Assembly: GCA_016342655.1 (NCBI GenBank) | Contig: JAEINL010000006.1 | Location: 1 to 64,000 of the forward strand | Length of the DNA stretch: 64,000 bases | Source: Sphaerochaeta sp. | GTDB lineage: Bacteria > Spirochaetota > Spirochaetia > Sphaerochaetales > Sphaerochaetaceae | Direction: 5' to 3' | Shown here: positions 41,607 through 50,652 of the stretch, in pieces | How the letters are laid out: each line of letters starts with the position of its first letter | How positions within the stretch are numbered: position 1 is the first letter of the stretch | The notes under the pieces: generated by a model | The model's database searches: none | Seen by the model: only the letters and a program-made list of their open reading frames with translations | Told to the model about the DNA's origin: nothing | Program-made: the position numbers and the translations under genes

Positions 41607-43565
41607 GTGGCAACGTTGCAGGTCCAAAGCATGCATCTTGCATTTGCAGACAGGGATATTCTTGACGATGTGTCGTTTATCCTGACAGAAAAAAGCCGTA
41701 GCGCACTGGCCGGAGGCAATGGAAGCGGCAAATCCACGCTGCTTAAGGTTCTCAGCGGACAGATGGCTGCGGACAGCACAAATCTTAGCAAGACACGGGA
41801 CCTTCGCATCTCCTACCTTCCCCAAAGTGACATCCTCTTTGAAGAGGGAAGCGTATACTCTGAAGTGGAACGTGGCTATCAACGCTTTGATGAGATGCTT
41901 GCAGAAAAGAAACATCTGGAACAGGAGCTTGCCCTCTCTTCCGAGGAGGGGAACACCTATCCTCTTCTGGTCCGCCTTTCTGCCATCCAAGACGGATTGC
42001 TGGAAGAAGGGTACTTTTCACGCAAGGAGAAGATTGAGCAGATACTCTCAGGGTTAGGATTCCTAGCATCCGACTTCGACCGTCAGTGCCTGGAATTTTC
42101 TGGGGGGTGGCAGATGCGTATCGCCCTTGCTAAAGTGTTGGTTGAACAACCGACGATCATGTTGCTCGATGAGCCGACCAACTATCTCGATATCGAGGCT
42201 AGGTACTGGCTGAAGAACTATCTGAAGGTTTACCCAGGGGGTATCATGATGGTTTCCCATGACCAGGCTTTTCTGGATGATAGTGTCAATGAGGTATTCG
42301 AGCTCTTCGGTGGCAAGCTCACCCGTTACAGTGGAAACTACAGCAAGTATCTCGAGCAGAGAGAGCTTGAGATTGCACAGCTTGAAGCTGCATATAGGCA
42401 ACAGCAGGAAAAGCTGGAGAAGACAGGGCAGTTCATCGATAAGTTTCGCTACAAGGCCACTAAGAGCAAACAGGTGCAGAGCAGGATCAAGCAGATAGAG
42501 AAGATGGAGATAGTGCAAGTCCCTTCCCATCTGAAACAGCTCTCCTTCACCTTCCCCCCCGCCCCCCATAGTGGAACTGATGTCCTCATGGTAGAGAACC
42601 TGAAGAAGCAATATGACAATCAGGTAGTGTTTGATGACTTCTCCTTTCAGGTCAACCGCGGCGAAAGGCTTGCAGTGACCGGTAAGAACGGCTCGGGCAA
42701 GAGTACCCTCTTGAGAATGCTCTGTGGGGAAGACCCAACCTATGAGGGGGTAATACGCCAAGGCAGCGGGGTCAGCATAGGATATTTTGCCCAGGACACA
42801 GAAAAGACGCTCGACCCCAGTCTGACAGTCCTTGAAGAAGTCAGTAGCGTAGCCGCAACTGCTGACATACCGAAACTGCGAAACTACCTAGGCTCCTTCC
42901 TCTTCAGCGGTGATGATGTATTCAAGAGCGTCTCCGTACTCAGCGGGGGGGAGCGAAGCCGCCTTGCGCTTCTGAAGATCTTACTTCACCCGGTAAATCT
43001 GCTCATATTGGACGAACCGACCAACCACCTGGATATCAATGCAAAGCAGATGTTGCTCAAAGCCCTTGAGCACTATGACGGAACCATGGTCTTTGTCAGC
43101 CATGATGCACACTTCATCGAGCATATTGCAACGAGGATCCTCTACCTTACCGATACAGCCCCCCCCGAATTCTTCGATGGTGACTACTCCTACTTCTCCT
43201 ACAAGCTCGAAGAGAAGGAGAAAGTGGAGGAAGAGAACCAGAATAGGAACAAGGATCAGAAAGGTGAGAATCTTCCGGATTCGGTCCTTTCCTATAAGGA
43301 AGCGAACCGGCAGAAAAACCGTCTGGTCACCTTGAGACGCCAAAGTGAGGAGCTCCTCAAGAAACACGAGAAGCTGGAAGCAAAACTGAGCTCCCTTGAT
43401 CACAGCATGGCCTTGGAAGAGAATTATAGCGATGCGACTAAGATAAAGACCCTGGTCGTGCAAAAAACCGAACTTGAGAATAGACTGAAAGTGAGTGAGG
43501 AGACCTGGCTCCTGCTCAATGAAGAGGCAGAGAGCCTGGAGGCCTCACTTGGCAAGACTGAATGA
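41607..43565 (+). CDS. ABC-F family ATPase
   Basis: Cytosolic protein of 652 residues with two ABC domains and no membrane part; ABC-F proteins bind the ribosomal E site and relieve stalling or confer antibiotic protection. Walker A motifs GGNGSGKST and GKNGSGKST, signature sequences FSGGWQMRIALAK and LSGGERSRLALLK, and Walker B LLDEPTNYLDI and ILDEPTNHLDI are all intact. The linker between domains (about 235-310) is strongly helical, and a C-terminal coiled coil (about 560-650) resembles that of Uup. GTG 41607 is preceded by AAAGGGG. The stop overlaps the maf start. Confidence 0.92.
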   Translation: MATLQVQSMHLAFADRDILDDVSFILTEKSRSALAGGNGSGKSTLLKVLSGQMAADSTNLSKTRDLRISYLPQSDILFEEGSVYSEVERGYQRFDEMLAEKKHLEQELALSSEEGNTYPLLVRLSAIQDGLLEEGYFSRKEKIEQILSGLGFLASDFDRQCLEFSGGWQMRIALAKVLVEQPTIMLLDEPTNYLDIEARYWLKNYLKVYPGGIMMVSHDQAFLDDSVNEVFELFGGKLTRYSGNYSKYLEQRELEIAQLEAAYRQQQEKLEKTGQFIDKFRYKATKSKQVQSRIKQIEKMEIVQVPSHLKQLSFTFPPAPHSGTDVLMVENLKKQYDNQVVFDDFSFQVNRGERLAVTGKNGSGKSTLLRMLCGEDPTYEGVIRQGSGVSIGYFAQDTEKTLDPSLTVLEEVSSVAATADIPKLRNYLGSFLFSGDDVFKSVSVLSGGERSRLALLKILLHPVNLLILDEPTNHLDINAKQMLLKALEHYDGTMVFVSHDAHFIEHIATRILYLTDTAPPEFFDGDYSYFSYKLEEKEKVEEENQNRNKDQKGENLPDSVLSYKEANRQKNRLVTLRRQSEELLKKHEKLEAKLSSLDHSMALEENYSDATKIKTLVVQKTELENRLKVSEETWLLLNEEAESLEASLGKTE

Positions 43566-44169
43566 TTTCTTTACGAGCGTGGTACTGGCTTCCCAGTCAG
43601 TGGCACGCAAAAAGCTGTTGGAAGACCTGGGTATCCAGGTTACCACAGAGCCCACCCATTGTGACGAGAGTCACCAGGAAACAGATCCTGCTAAGGCTGT
43701 CCACCTTTTGGCAAAACGCAAGCTAGAGGAATATATGAAGGTGCACAGAGAGTATGAGGGCGTTGTCATCACATGCGATACCCTCGTCTCCTGTGACAAC
43801 TTGCTCATCGGCAAGCCTGCCAACCGTGAGGAGGCCAAAACGCACCTGCGCATGTTCAGTGACAAAGGCCAGGTTGTACACTCCGGGTGGGCCATGTGGT
43901 TCAACAACGCTGTCTATGATGGCTTTGATGAGGCTCAGGTCTTCTTCAAAGCTTTGGATGAAAATGCTATTGAGGAGTATCTCGACCTTGGCGAATGGAA
44001 GGGTGCTGCCGGCTCCTACAGGATTCAGGAGAAAGGGAAAGAGCTCGTCAAGCATGTAGAAGGTGATATTGCAACGGTAATAGGGTTGCCACTTTTACAG
44101 ATTTCTGAAATACTATTTTTAACTGTGCCCGTTAGTGATGGCGCAGAATATCCGCCCTTGCGAGGGTGA
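43549..44169 (+). CDS. maf: Maf-like nucleoside triphosphate pyrophosphatase
   Basis: House-cleaning enzyme that hydrolyses non-canonical or excess NTPs to monophosphates. The 206-residue protein has the Maf pattern: VVLASQSVARKKLLEDLG at the start (ASxSPRR-like), VITCDTLVSCDN with the catalytic aspartate, and the LIGKPANREEAKTHLRMFSDKGQVVHSG segment. GWKGAAGSYRIQEKG-like EWKGAAGSYRIQEKGKELV completes the family core. The best start is TTG 43549: GGAGG lies at 43538-43542, and the gene then overlaps the ABC-F end by 17 bp, consistent with coupling. Confidence 0.88.
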   Translation: MARLNDFFTSVVLASQSVARKKLLEDLGIQVTTEPTHCDESHQETDPAKAVHLLAKRKLEEYMKVHREYEGVVITCDTLVSCDNLLIGKPANREEAKTHLRMFSDKGQVVHSGWAMWFNNAVYDGFDEAQVFFKALDENAIEEYLDLGEWKGAAGSYRIQEKGKELVKHVEGDIATVIGLPLLQISEILFLTVPVSDGAEYPPLRG

Positions 44170-44242
44170 GTAATAGATGAAGGGTGACGCACACTTTTTT
44201 GTACGTATACGTAGTACAGCTGTGTCGTCAGACAGGAGAATT

Positions 44243-45148
44243 ATGTCCGTAGTAACCATGAAAAGCCTGCTAGAATCAGGCGTGCATTTCGGCCACCAGA
44301 CCAAAAGATGGAATCCAAAGATGGCTCGTTTTATTTTCAGCCAGAGAAATGGAATCCATATCATCGACTTGCAGAAAACCTCTGCTTGTATCGTCGAAGC
44401 ATATGATGCAGTGCGTGCAGTTGTTAAACAGGGCAAGACTGTTCTGTTTGTCGGCACCAAGAAACAGGCTCAGCAGGCTATTGAAGCCGAGGCTAAGCGC
44501 TGTGGAATGCCCTACATCAACAACCGTTGGCTCGGTGGTATGCTGACCAACTTCTCTACCATCAAGAAGTCCATCTCTACCCTCAAGAAAATTGAGAAGA
44601 TGGAAAATGATGGCACCTTTGAATCCCTCACCAAGAAAGAGGTCTCCCTACTTACCAAGCAGAAGATTAAGCTTGAGAAGAACCTTGGCGGTATCAAGGA
44701 CATGAAGGATCTCCCCGGAGCAATCTTCATCATTGACACCAAGAAGGAAGCTATTGCTGTAACAGAGGCCAAACGCCTTGGTATCCCAGTAATTGCTGTC
44801 GTAGACACAAACTGCGACCCCACAGACATCACCTACCCCATCCCTGGAAACGATGACGCTATCCGCGCCATCAGCCTCTTTGCCGAGATCATTGCCAATG
44901 CAGTAATTGATGCTGACAACGAAGCCGGTATCCAGATCATCGAGACTCTCGGAAATGAAGAAGAGACTGTCGAAGAGGTAGCGGTAGAGGAAGTTGAGGA
45001 AGAGGTTGTCTTCTCCTCTGAAGAGGGTGCTGAATTCTCCAAGTTTGAAGAGGAGAAAGTTAAGGTTGTTGAGACCGTTGTAGAAGAAGAGGTCGCTGAC
45101 GACAAGAGTGCAATCACCGTCGACGAAGAGACCCTCTACGAGGACTAA
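44243..45148 (+). CDS. rpsB: Ribosomal protein uS2 with acidic C-terminal tail
   Basis: Small-subunit protein needed for S1 docking and initiation. The first 230 residues are ordinary ([19 protein letters not shown] at the start, [11 protein letters not shown] and [11 protein letters not shown] near residue 200). About 65 extra residues follow, dominated by Glu and Val ([14 protein letters not shown] and later [15 protein letters not shown]). CAGGAGAAT precedes ATG 44243. It is the first gene of a rpsB-tsf-frr-uppS-cdsA-dxr-rseP series. Confidence 0.96.
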   Translation: MSVVTMKSLLESGVHFGHQTKRWNPKMARFIFSQRNGIHIIDLQKTSACIVEAYDAVRAVVKQGKTVLFVGTKKQAQQAIEAEAKRCGMPYINNRWLGGMLTNFSTIKKSISTLKKIEKMENDGTFESLTKKEVSLLTKQKIKLEKNLGGIKDMKDLPGAIFIIDTKKEAIAVTEAKRLGIPVIAVVDTNCDPTDITYPIPGNDDAIRAISLFAEIIANAVIDADNEAGIQIIETLGNEEETVEEVAVEEVEEEVVFSSEEGAEFSKFEEEKVKVVETVVEEEVADDKSAITVDEETLYED

Positions 45149-45158
45149 GGAGCAAAGC

Positions 45159-46010
45159 ATGGCTGTAACAGCTGAAGATGTAAAAAGATTGCGTGACGCC
45201 ACCGGCGCAGGCATGATGGACTGTAAGAAGGCACTGATGAAGTCCGATGGTGACTTCGATGCTGCCAACAAGTTCCTCAAGGAGATGGGTCTAGCCGCCA
45301 TCGCCAAGAGACAGGACAGGGCGACCAACAACGGTCGTGTCTTTGTGAGAGTGACCGATGACAAGGCTGTCATCGTCCAGATCTCCTGCGAGACCGACTT
45401 TGTTGCTGGTAATGCCCAGTTTGCTGAACTTGGAGAGAATGTCTGCACAGTAGTAGTCGAAAAAGGCTACACTGAGATCAATGACGAGCTGAATGGCATG
45501 GTCAATGAACTGATCACTGTCATCAAGGAGAACATGACCCTCAAACAGGTCGTCGTCCTCCCCCTTGGTGAGAATGAATTTGCCTCCAGCTATGTCCATG
45601 GCGAAGGTTCTCTCGGTGTTGTGGTAACATTCAAGACCGACAAAGCATCTCTCGCCAATGATGAGGTCGTCAAGGAATTTGCAAATGACTGTGCTCTGCA
45701 CGTCGCTGCTTTCACTCCTTCCTACTTCACCTCCTCTTCGGTCGATCCTGCCTATGTAGCAGACCAGACTGAAATCTTTACCGCCCAGGCAGCACTGCTT
45801 GACAAGCCGGCAAAGGTTGTTGAGGGAATCGTCAAGGGCAAGCTCAGCAAGCACCTTGCAGAAATTTGTTTCCTCCAGCAGAAATTTGTCAAGGACGACT
45901 CTGTCTCTGTGGAACAGAAAGCCAAGGAAGTCAGCAAGACTGCCGGAGGGAAGATTGAAATCTCGAACTTCACCTATATCCTTGCCGGTTCTGCTTCCTG
46001 CGAAGCCTAA
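45159..46010 (+). CDS. tsf: Translation elongation factor Ts
   Basis: Guanine-nucleotide exchange factor for EF-Tu. The 283-residue protein has the two family signatures: LRDATGAGMMDCKKAL at 11-26 and CETDFVAGNAQF at about 80-91, plus the N-terminal UBA-like domain. AGGAGCAAAGC precedes the ATG; the gap to rpsB is 10 bp. In many bacteria pyrH comes next; here the next gene is frr. Confidence 0.96.
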   Translation: MAVTAEDVKRLRDATGAGMMDCKKALMKSDGDFDAANKFLKEMGLAAIAKRQDRATNNGRVFVRVTDDKAVIVQISCETDFVAGNAQFAELGENVCTVVVEKGYTEINDELNGMVNELITVIKENMTLKQVVVLPLGENEFASSYVHGEGSLGVVVTFKTDKASLANDEVVKEFANDCALHVAAFTPSYFTSSSVDPAYVADQTEIFTAQAALLDKPAKVVEGIVKGKLSKHLAEICFLQQKFVKDDSVSVEQKAKEVSKTAGGKIEISNFTYILAGSASCEA

Positions 46011-46028
46011 CGTTCATCGATTCATTCC

Positions 46029-46052
46029 AACCGCTCACAGCTGTGAGCGGTT
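46029..46052 (+). terminator. 24-bp perfect palindrome between tsf and frr
   Basis: AACCGCTCACAGCTGTGAGCGGTT is fully symmetric and would fold into a 10-bp RNA stem with a four-base loop, ending 18 bp before the frr start. TTGTCCTATT follows rather than a T run, so partial termination, RNA processing or message stabilisation are all possible. It marks the place where pyrH is found in other genomes. Confidence 0.55.
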
Positions 46053-46070
46053 GTCCTATTGGAGATTTGT

Positions 46071-46625
46071 ATGCTACAGGTATTAGAAACTTGCGAAAGC
46101 AAAATGAAAAAAAGTCTTGAAAGTCTTGAAAAGGACTTTTCCTCATTGAGAACCGGACGTGCTTCCGTTTCCCTCTTAGATAAGATTCGTGTCGAATACT
46201 ACGGTAACGAGACTCCTATCAACCAGGTTGCAACGATCAGTGTCCCTGAAGCCAGAATGATCGTAATCCAGCCATGGGACAAGAGTGTCCTCTCATCCAT
46301 AGAGAAGGCCATTCTGAAGAGCGACTTAGGTCTGCCTCCAAATAATGACGGAAAGCTGATTCGCCTCAACTTCCCCCCTTTGAATGAGGAGAGAAGGAAG
46401 ACCTTGGTAAAGACTGCAAAGTCTACTGCAGAGCAGACCAAGGTCGCTATCCGAAATGTACGTCGTGAAGCTATGGATGAGCTGAAAAAGATGCAAAAGT
46501 CCGGTGATATTAGCGAAGACCAACAAAAGGATGCAGAGGCGGAAATCCAAAAACTGACAGACTCCTTTAGCATAGAGGTAGGAACACTATCTGATGCGAA
46601 AGAGAAGGAGATCATGGAGATCTAG
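46071..46625 (+). CDS. frr: Ribosome recycling factor
   Basis: Works with EF-G to split post-termination ribosomes. The 184-residue protein has the usual helical bundle, the hinge region around SLLDKIRVEYYGNETPINQVATI and the conserved ending helices (RREAMDELKKMQKSGDISED). GGAGA lies 5 bp before ATG 46071. The next gene starts immediately after the stop codon, with no spacer. Confidence 0.96.
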   Translation: MLQVLETCESKMKKSLESLEKDFSSLRTGRASVSLLDKIRVEYYGNETPINQVATISVPEARMIVIQPWDKSVLSSIEKAILKSDLGLPPNNDGKLIRLNFPPLNEERRKTLVKTAKSTAEQTKVAIRNVRREAMDELKKMQKSGDISEDQQKDAEAEIQKLTDSFSIEVGTLSDAKEKEIMEI

Positions 46626-47324
46626 ATGGAAGCTACACCCATTGCACCCACGCACCTTGGCATCATTATGGATGGGAATGGGAGATGGGCACAGAAACGT
46701 GCCCTTCCCCGGACTGCAGGCCATCTAGAGGGCCTCAAGGCACTCAAGAGAGTTATCAAGGAAGCCTCGGTGCTTGGCATCGGGTTTGTAACCTTTTATG
46801 TGTTCTCCACGGAAAACTGGAAACGAAGCAAGCAGGAGGTATCCTACCTCATGCATCTCTTAGTTGCTAAGCTCCATGGAGAGCTTGGATTCTATAACAA
46901 ACAGGGGATACGGATTCTTGTCTGTGGAGACCTCGACGGTCTTCCTAAGGACGTACAAGAAGTTATTGAATCTACTGTCAAGGCAACTGAGAACAACACC
47001 AACATCACATGCATCCTTGCCATAAATTATGGCGGACAGAATGAGATCTGCAGGGCAGTCAACCGCTGTCTTGCTGAAGGTCCCCAAAAGAATCTGACTG
47101 AGAATGATATTCGTTCACATTTGGACTTGCCCCATGTACCCCCTGTCGATATGATAGTACGTAGCGCAAACGAACGGCGCTTGAGTAACTTCTTGTTGTG
47201 GGACAGTGCCTATGCTGAGCTTGGATTTTATGAAAAGTTCTGGCCAGACTGGAAGGCAGAAGATGTCCGGACAATCTGCAAGGACTACTCACAGAGGGTA
47301 CGTAAGTTTGGGGGGGTAGAATGA
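46626..47324 (+). CDS. uppS: Isoprenyl transferase (undecaprenyl diphosphate synthase)
   Basis: Cis-prenyltransferase that extends farnesyl diphosphate with isopentenyl diphosphate to make the C55 carrier lipid for cell-wall synthesis. The 232-residue protein has the catalytic IIMDGNGRWAQKR at about 14-26, FSTENWKRSKQEV near residue 60 and the C-terminal RSANERRLSNFLLWDSAYAEL segment. The ATG follows the frr stop directly; GGAGAT within the end of frr is the ribosome binding site. It overlaps cdsA by 4 bp. Confidence 0.95.
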   Translation: MEATPIAPTHLGIIMDGNGRWAQKRALPRTAGHLEGLKALKRVIKEASVLGIGFVTFYVFSTENWKRSKQEVSYLMHLLVAKLHGELGFYNKQGIRILVCGDLDGLPKDVQEVIESTVKATENNTNITCILAINYGGQNEICRAVNRCLAEGPQKNLTENDIRSHLDLPHVPPVDMIVRSANERRLSNFLLWDSAYAELGFYEKFWPDWKAEDVRTICKDYSQRVRKFGGVE

Positions 47325-48160
47325 GTTCACTGGGTCAAAGGATACTAACTACAGTCATTGCAGTGCCAGCACTTTTTTCTATCATCTTCTTTTTACCCTA
47401 CTATGGGTTTCTTGTCCTTGCCCTAGTCGCTATGCTTACCACTGCCCTTGCCACTGCAGAGCTCAAGGAGCTCTACTTCAAGGCTGAGGGCGCTCGTATC
47501 AACTTCCCTTCGTGGATAGCTGCTCTGCTACCCTTCTCCCAATGGCTGGAAATAGCATTTTTCCCCCAGTTACCGTTACTTGAGCTGACCTTAGTTGTCA
47601 TGGCTCTGGCAATATATACTACTGAACTCACCTCCGGCCCCAAGGATGCTTATGCCAAGACATTTTCACGCATAGGCGGGGCAAGCTTGTTGCTCATCTA
47701 CCCCGGACTCCTACTGACCTTCATCATGCGCCTGACCGCCCTGAGCCATGCATCAGTCTTTCTTTTGCTTTTTTTCCTGCTTGTTTTTGGCAATGACGTG
47801 TTCGCTTTTCTGTTTGGCATGTCTTTGGGAAAAAACAACAAGGGCATCATACGGGTCAGCCCCAACAAAAGTGTAGCTGGCTTTGTCGGGGGGACGCTGA
47901 GTACAGTCGCCCTTGCAGTTGTCTTTTGCCTCCTCTACCCAGGGGTACGAGAGATGGTAAGTATTCCCCAGGCACTGTTGCTTGGTTTTTTGACCAGCGT
48001 CAGTGCCAACATAGGCGATCTCATAGAAAGCGCATACAAACGTGCAGCAAACGTAAAAGACAGTGGGCACATCATCCCCGGAAGAGGGGGGCTGTTGGAT
48101 TCCATAGACTCCATGCTAGCCAGTGCTCCTGTGTTCTGGTTGTTGCTAAAGCTATTCTAG
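47321..48160 (+). CDS. cdsA: Phosphatidate cytidylyltransferase
   Basis: Inner-membrane enzyme that makes CDP-diacylglycerol from phosphatidic acid and CTP, the branch point of phospholipid synthesis. The 279-residue protein has about eight membrane helices and the CDS signature near the C-terminus: NIGDLIESAYKRAANVKD followed by IPGRGGLLDSIDSMLASAPVF. The KGIIRVSPNKSVAGFVGG segment in the middle is also typical. The start overlaps the uppS stop (ATGA). Confidence 0.95.
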   Translation: MSSLGQRILTTVIAVPALFSIIFFLPYYGFLVLALVAMLTTALATAELKELYFKAEGARINFPSWIAALLPFSQWLEIAFFPQLPLLELTLVVMALAIYTTELTSGPKDAYAKTFSRIGGASLLLIYPGLLLTFIMRLTALSHASVFLLLFFLLVFGNDVFAFLFGMSLGKNNKGIIRVSPNKSVAGFVGGTLSTVALAVVFCLLYPGVREMVSIPQALLLGFLTSVSANIGDLIESAYKRAANVKDSGHIIPGRGGLLDSIDSMLASAPVFWLLLKLF

Positions 48161-48163
48161 GCT

Positions 48164-49273
48164 ATGGAAAAAAGGGTTGTCATCCTAGGCTGTACAGGTA
48201 GCATCGGGACTACTGCAATTCAGGCAATCCGTGACAAGAAGATGGCCATTTCTGTGGTAGGACTATCGGCCCATAGCAATGAGGAAGCTCTGGTCTCTCT
48301 TGCAAGGGAGCTCTGTTGCCCTTCGATTTGCCTTACCGGTAGCAAACCCTCAAAGCATTCCGGCCTTTCCGTATTTAACAGTCTCTCTGATATGCTTTCA
48401 ACCCTCGAGGCAGACATTGTGCTCAATGGCATCGCAGGCTTTGCAGGGCTTGAGGCTTCGGTGCTTTCCCTACAACAGGGCTTCGATCTAGCCTTGGCCA
48501 ACAAGGAGAGCATAGTATGTGGAGGCTCTTATCTTTTTGACTTTGCAAAAGCACACAATAGCAAGATTATCGCTGTGGACAGCGAACATAGCGCCCTTGC
48601 AGAACTGGTACAGGGTCAATCTCCAGAACACATCGAATCCCTTATCCTCACTGGCAGTGGAGGTCCTTTCAGGAACCTCCCTGCAGATCAATTCGCTCAT
48701 ATTACCGTGGAGCAGGCCCTCGCCCACCCCACTTGGAAAATGGGCAAGAAAATCTCAGTTGACAGCGCCACTTTGGCAAATAAGGCTCTTGAGGTCATCG
48801 AAGCTTCCTACCTGTTCGGTCTTCCAGCAGAAAAGATTGAGGTGGTCATCCACCCCCAGTCAATCGTCCATTCCATGATCCGCACCTGCGATGGGGCAGT
48901 CTACGCACAGATGGGAATGCCCGATATGACTCTTCCGATTGTCAATGCACTTGTTGATAACGGTAAGAATCTGGTTCGGCCACTGGACTTCACCAAACTC
49001 AGTCTCACCTTTGAGAAACCCGATTACCAACGGTTCCCCCTCCTCGCTTTGGCCTTCTCCATCCTAAAGAGGAAAGGCAGTGCGGCCCTAGCCTTCAACG
49101 CTGCCGACGAGGTTGCCGTGTATACCTTCCTCGATGGCAGATGCACCTATCCCCAGATGATACGAGCCATTGAAAAGACCCTGGAAAAGAGCTGGGACCG
49201 TGCTCCCTCTTCGTTTGCAGAGACCCTCGCCCTTGATAGGGAAGCCAGAGAGCTGACAAGAAGCTATCTATGA
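48164..49273 (+). CDS. dxr: 1-deoxy-D-xylulose 5-phosphate reductoisomerase
   Basis: Second enzyme of the MEP isoprenoid pathway, forming MEP from DXP with NADPH. The 369-residue protein has the NADPH site GCTGSIGTTAI at 9-19, ANKESIVCGG, the metal-binding acid in AVDSEHSAL, and the active-site loop region with GSGGPFRNLP and THPTWKMGKKISVDSATLANK-like AHPTWKMGKKISVDSATL. Fosmidomycin targets this enzyme, and the MFS protein at 6.9-8.1 kb resembles fosmidomycin exporters, though there is no link in location. Its stop overlaps the next gene by 4 bp. Confidence 0.96.
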   Translation: MEKRVVILGCTGSIGTTAIQAIRDKKMAISVVGLSAHSNEEALVSLARELCCPSICLTGSKPSKHSGLSVFNSLSDMLSTLEADIVLNGIAGFAGLEASVLSLQQGFDLALANKESIVCGGSYLFDFAKAHNSKIIAVDSEHSALAELVQGQSPEHIESLILTGSGGPFRNLPADQFAHITVEQALAHPTWKMGKKISVDSATLANKALEVIEASYLFGLPAEKIEVVIHPQSIVHSMIRTCDGAVYAQMGMPDMTLPIVNALVDNGKNLVRPLDFTKLSLTFEKPDYQRFPLLALAFSILKRKGSAALAFNAADEVAVYTFLDGRCTYPQMIRAIEKTLEKSWDRAPSSFAETLALDREARELTRSYL

Positions 49274-50652
49274 ACAGCCTACTGACACTCATCAGCAAGT
49301 ACCTCATCGGGCTGTTGGGTATAGGTCTGGTGGTTGTCATTCACGAACTGGGGCATCTTTGGGCAGCAAAAGCCTGCAACATTGATGTGGAAGTCTTTTC
49401 CTTCGGTCTGGGACCGAAGCTTTGGGGAATCGAACATAAGGGGACAGATTTTAGGATCAGCATCCTTCCCTTCGGAGGTTACTGCAGGCTCAAGGGATCT
49501 GATGACCTTAGCCAAGCCCTCTTACAGAAGGACAAGGATTTCACCCATATAGAACAGGGCTCCCTCTTCTCCGTACATCCTGCAAAGAGGATAGTCACGT
49601 ATCTCTGTGGCCCTCTGTTGAATCTTGTGTTTGCCATTTTGCTCTATTCGGTTCTGGCAGCCATTCCTTACAAGGTTCTGTCCACTGAGCCTGTCATTGC
49701 AACCATCAACGACTACCCCACCCTCTTTTCCCAAGCGACCAGTCCAGCCTATGAGCAAGGTCTGCTAACAGGGGACAAGGTACTTGAGTTGAATGGAACA
49801 AAAATACGGGACTGGGAAGAATTGGAAAGACTTCTCGCTGATAGTGCGGGAATACAGTTGTTCACGGTAGAACGCTCGGGGGAGGTCTTTACCCTCCCTA
49901 TCGAGGGAGAGAATACTGGGCAGGGCATCCGTTACGGTATCTCTGTCATCCGCGAGCCCCTCGTAGGCAGTGTCCGCCCATCTACCCCCGAAGACGATGC
50001 AGGCCTCAAAAAGGGAGACCGTATCCTCCGTGCAAATGGTATAAGAATCACCAACGACCTTGCTCTCCTTGCAGCACTCGAAGCCGATACTGAGAGTTCT
50101 GACCTGCTAGTTCTCAGAGGTTCTCAAGAGATATCTGTCTCTTTTCGCCCCGATTTGAATGCACAAGGAAAAGGCGAGTGGAATTTTGCACTAGCTTCTG
50201 AGAACAGATCAATAAAGGCCCCTACATTCAGCCTCCTCAAGGGTTGGGAGACAACCGCAAGGATGACCAAGGATACTCTCTCTTCACTCATCCTTCTGAT
50301 TGGGGGGAAGAGTCAGGACGTACGGCAGGAGTTTACAGGGGCTGCAAGGGCTGCCCTTATGATTGGCGATATCACTGCGTTAGGGTTGGAGAACGACACG
50401 GCCAGCGGATTCAGGGCGCTGTGGTATCTTTTGGGGGTGGTGAGCATCTCCCTAGGTATTGCAAATCTGCTTCCGCTGCCCGCTTTTGATGGAGGGCAGG
50501 TACTCACTTCCCTCTTCGAATGGATTACAGGAAGGCACATACAGCCAAGGACCTATTGGATTCTCCAATTGGTCGGCATTGTTACTGTTTTTTGTATCTT
50601 TGTGTTTCTAGGATTTGCGGATATGCTCCACTTTCTTTCTATCAGGCGTTAG
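49270..50652 (+). CDS. rseP: Site-2 protease family zinc metalloprotease
   Basis: Intramembrane protease that cleaves membrane-anchored regulators or remnant signal peptides. The 460-residue protein has the zinc site HELGH in the first helix (about 25-29), the FGLGPKLWG loop, two PDZ-like regions (about 145-215 and 225-290) and the second active-site motif LLPLPAFDGGQVL near residue 405. It ends the rpsB series and meets dnaB in a short tail-to-tail overlap. Confidence 0.93.
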   Translation: MNSLLTLISKYLIGLLGIGLVVVIHELGHLWAAKACNIDVEVFSFGLGPKLWGIEHKGTDFRISILPFGGYCRLKGSDDLSQALLQKDKDFTHIEQGSLFSVHPAKRIVTYLCGPLLNLVFAILLYSVLAAIPYKVLSTEPVIATINDYPTLFSQATSPAYEQGLLTGDKVLELNGTKIRDWEELERLLADSAGIQLFTVERSGEVFTLPIEGENTGQGIRYGISVIREPLVGSVRPSTPEDDAGLKKGDRILRANGIRITNDLALLAALEADTESSDLLVLRGSQEISVSFRPDLNAQGKGEWNFALASENRSIKAPTFSLLKGWETTARMTKDTLSSLILLIGGKSQDVRQEFTGAARAALMIGDITALGLENDTASGFRALWYLLGVVSISLGIANLLPLPAFDGGQVLTSLFEWITGRHIQPRTYWILQLVGIVTVFCIFVFLGFADMLHFLSIRR

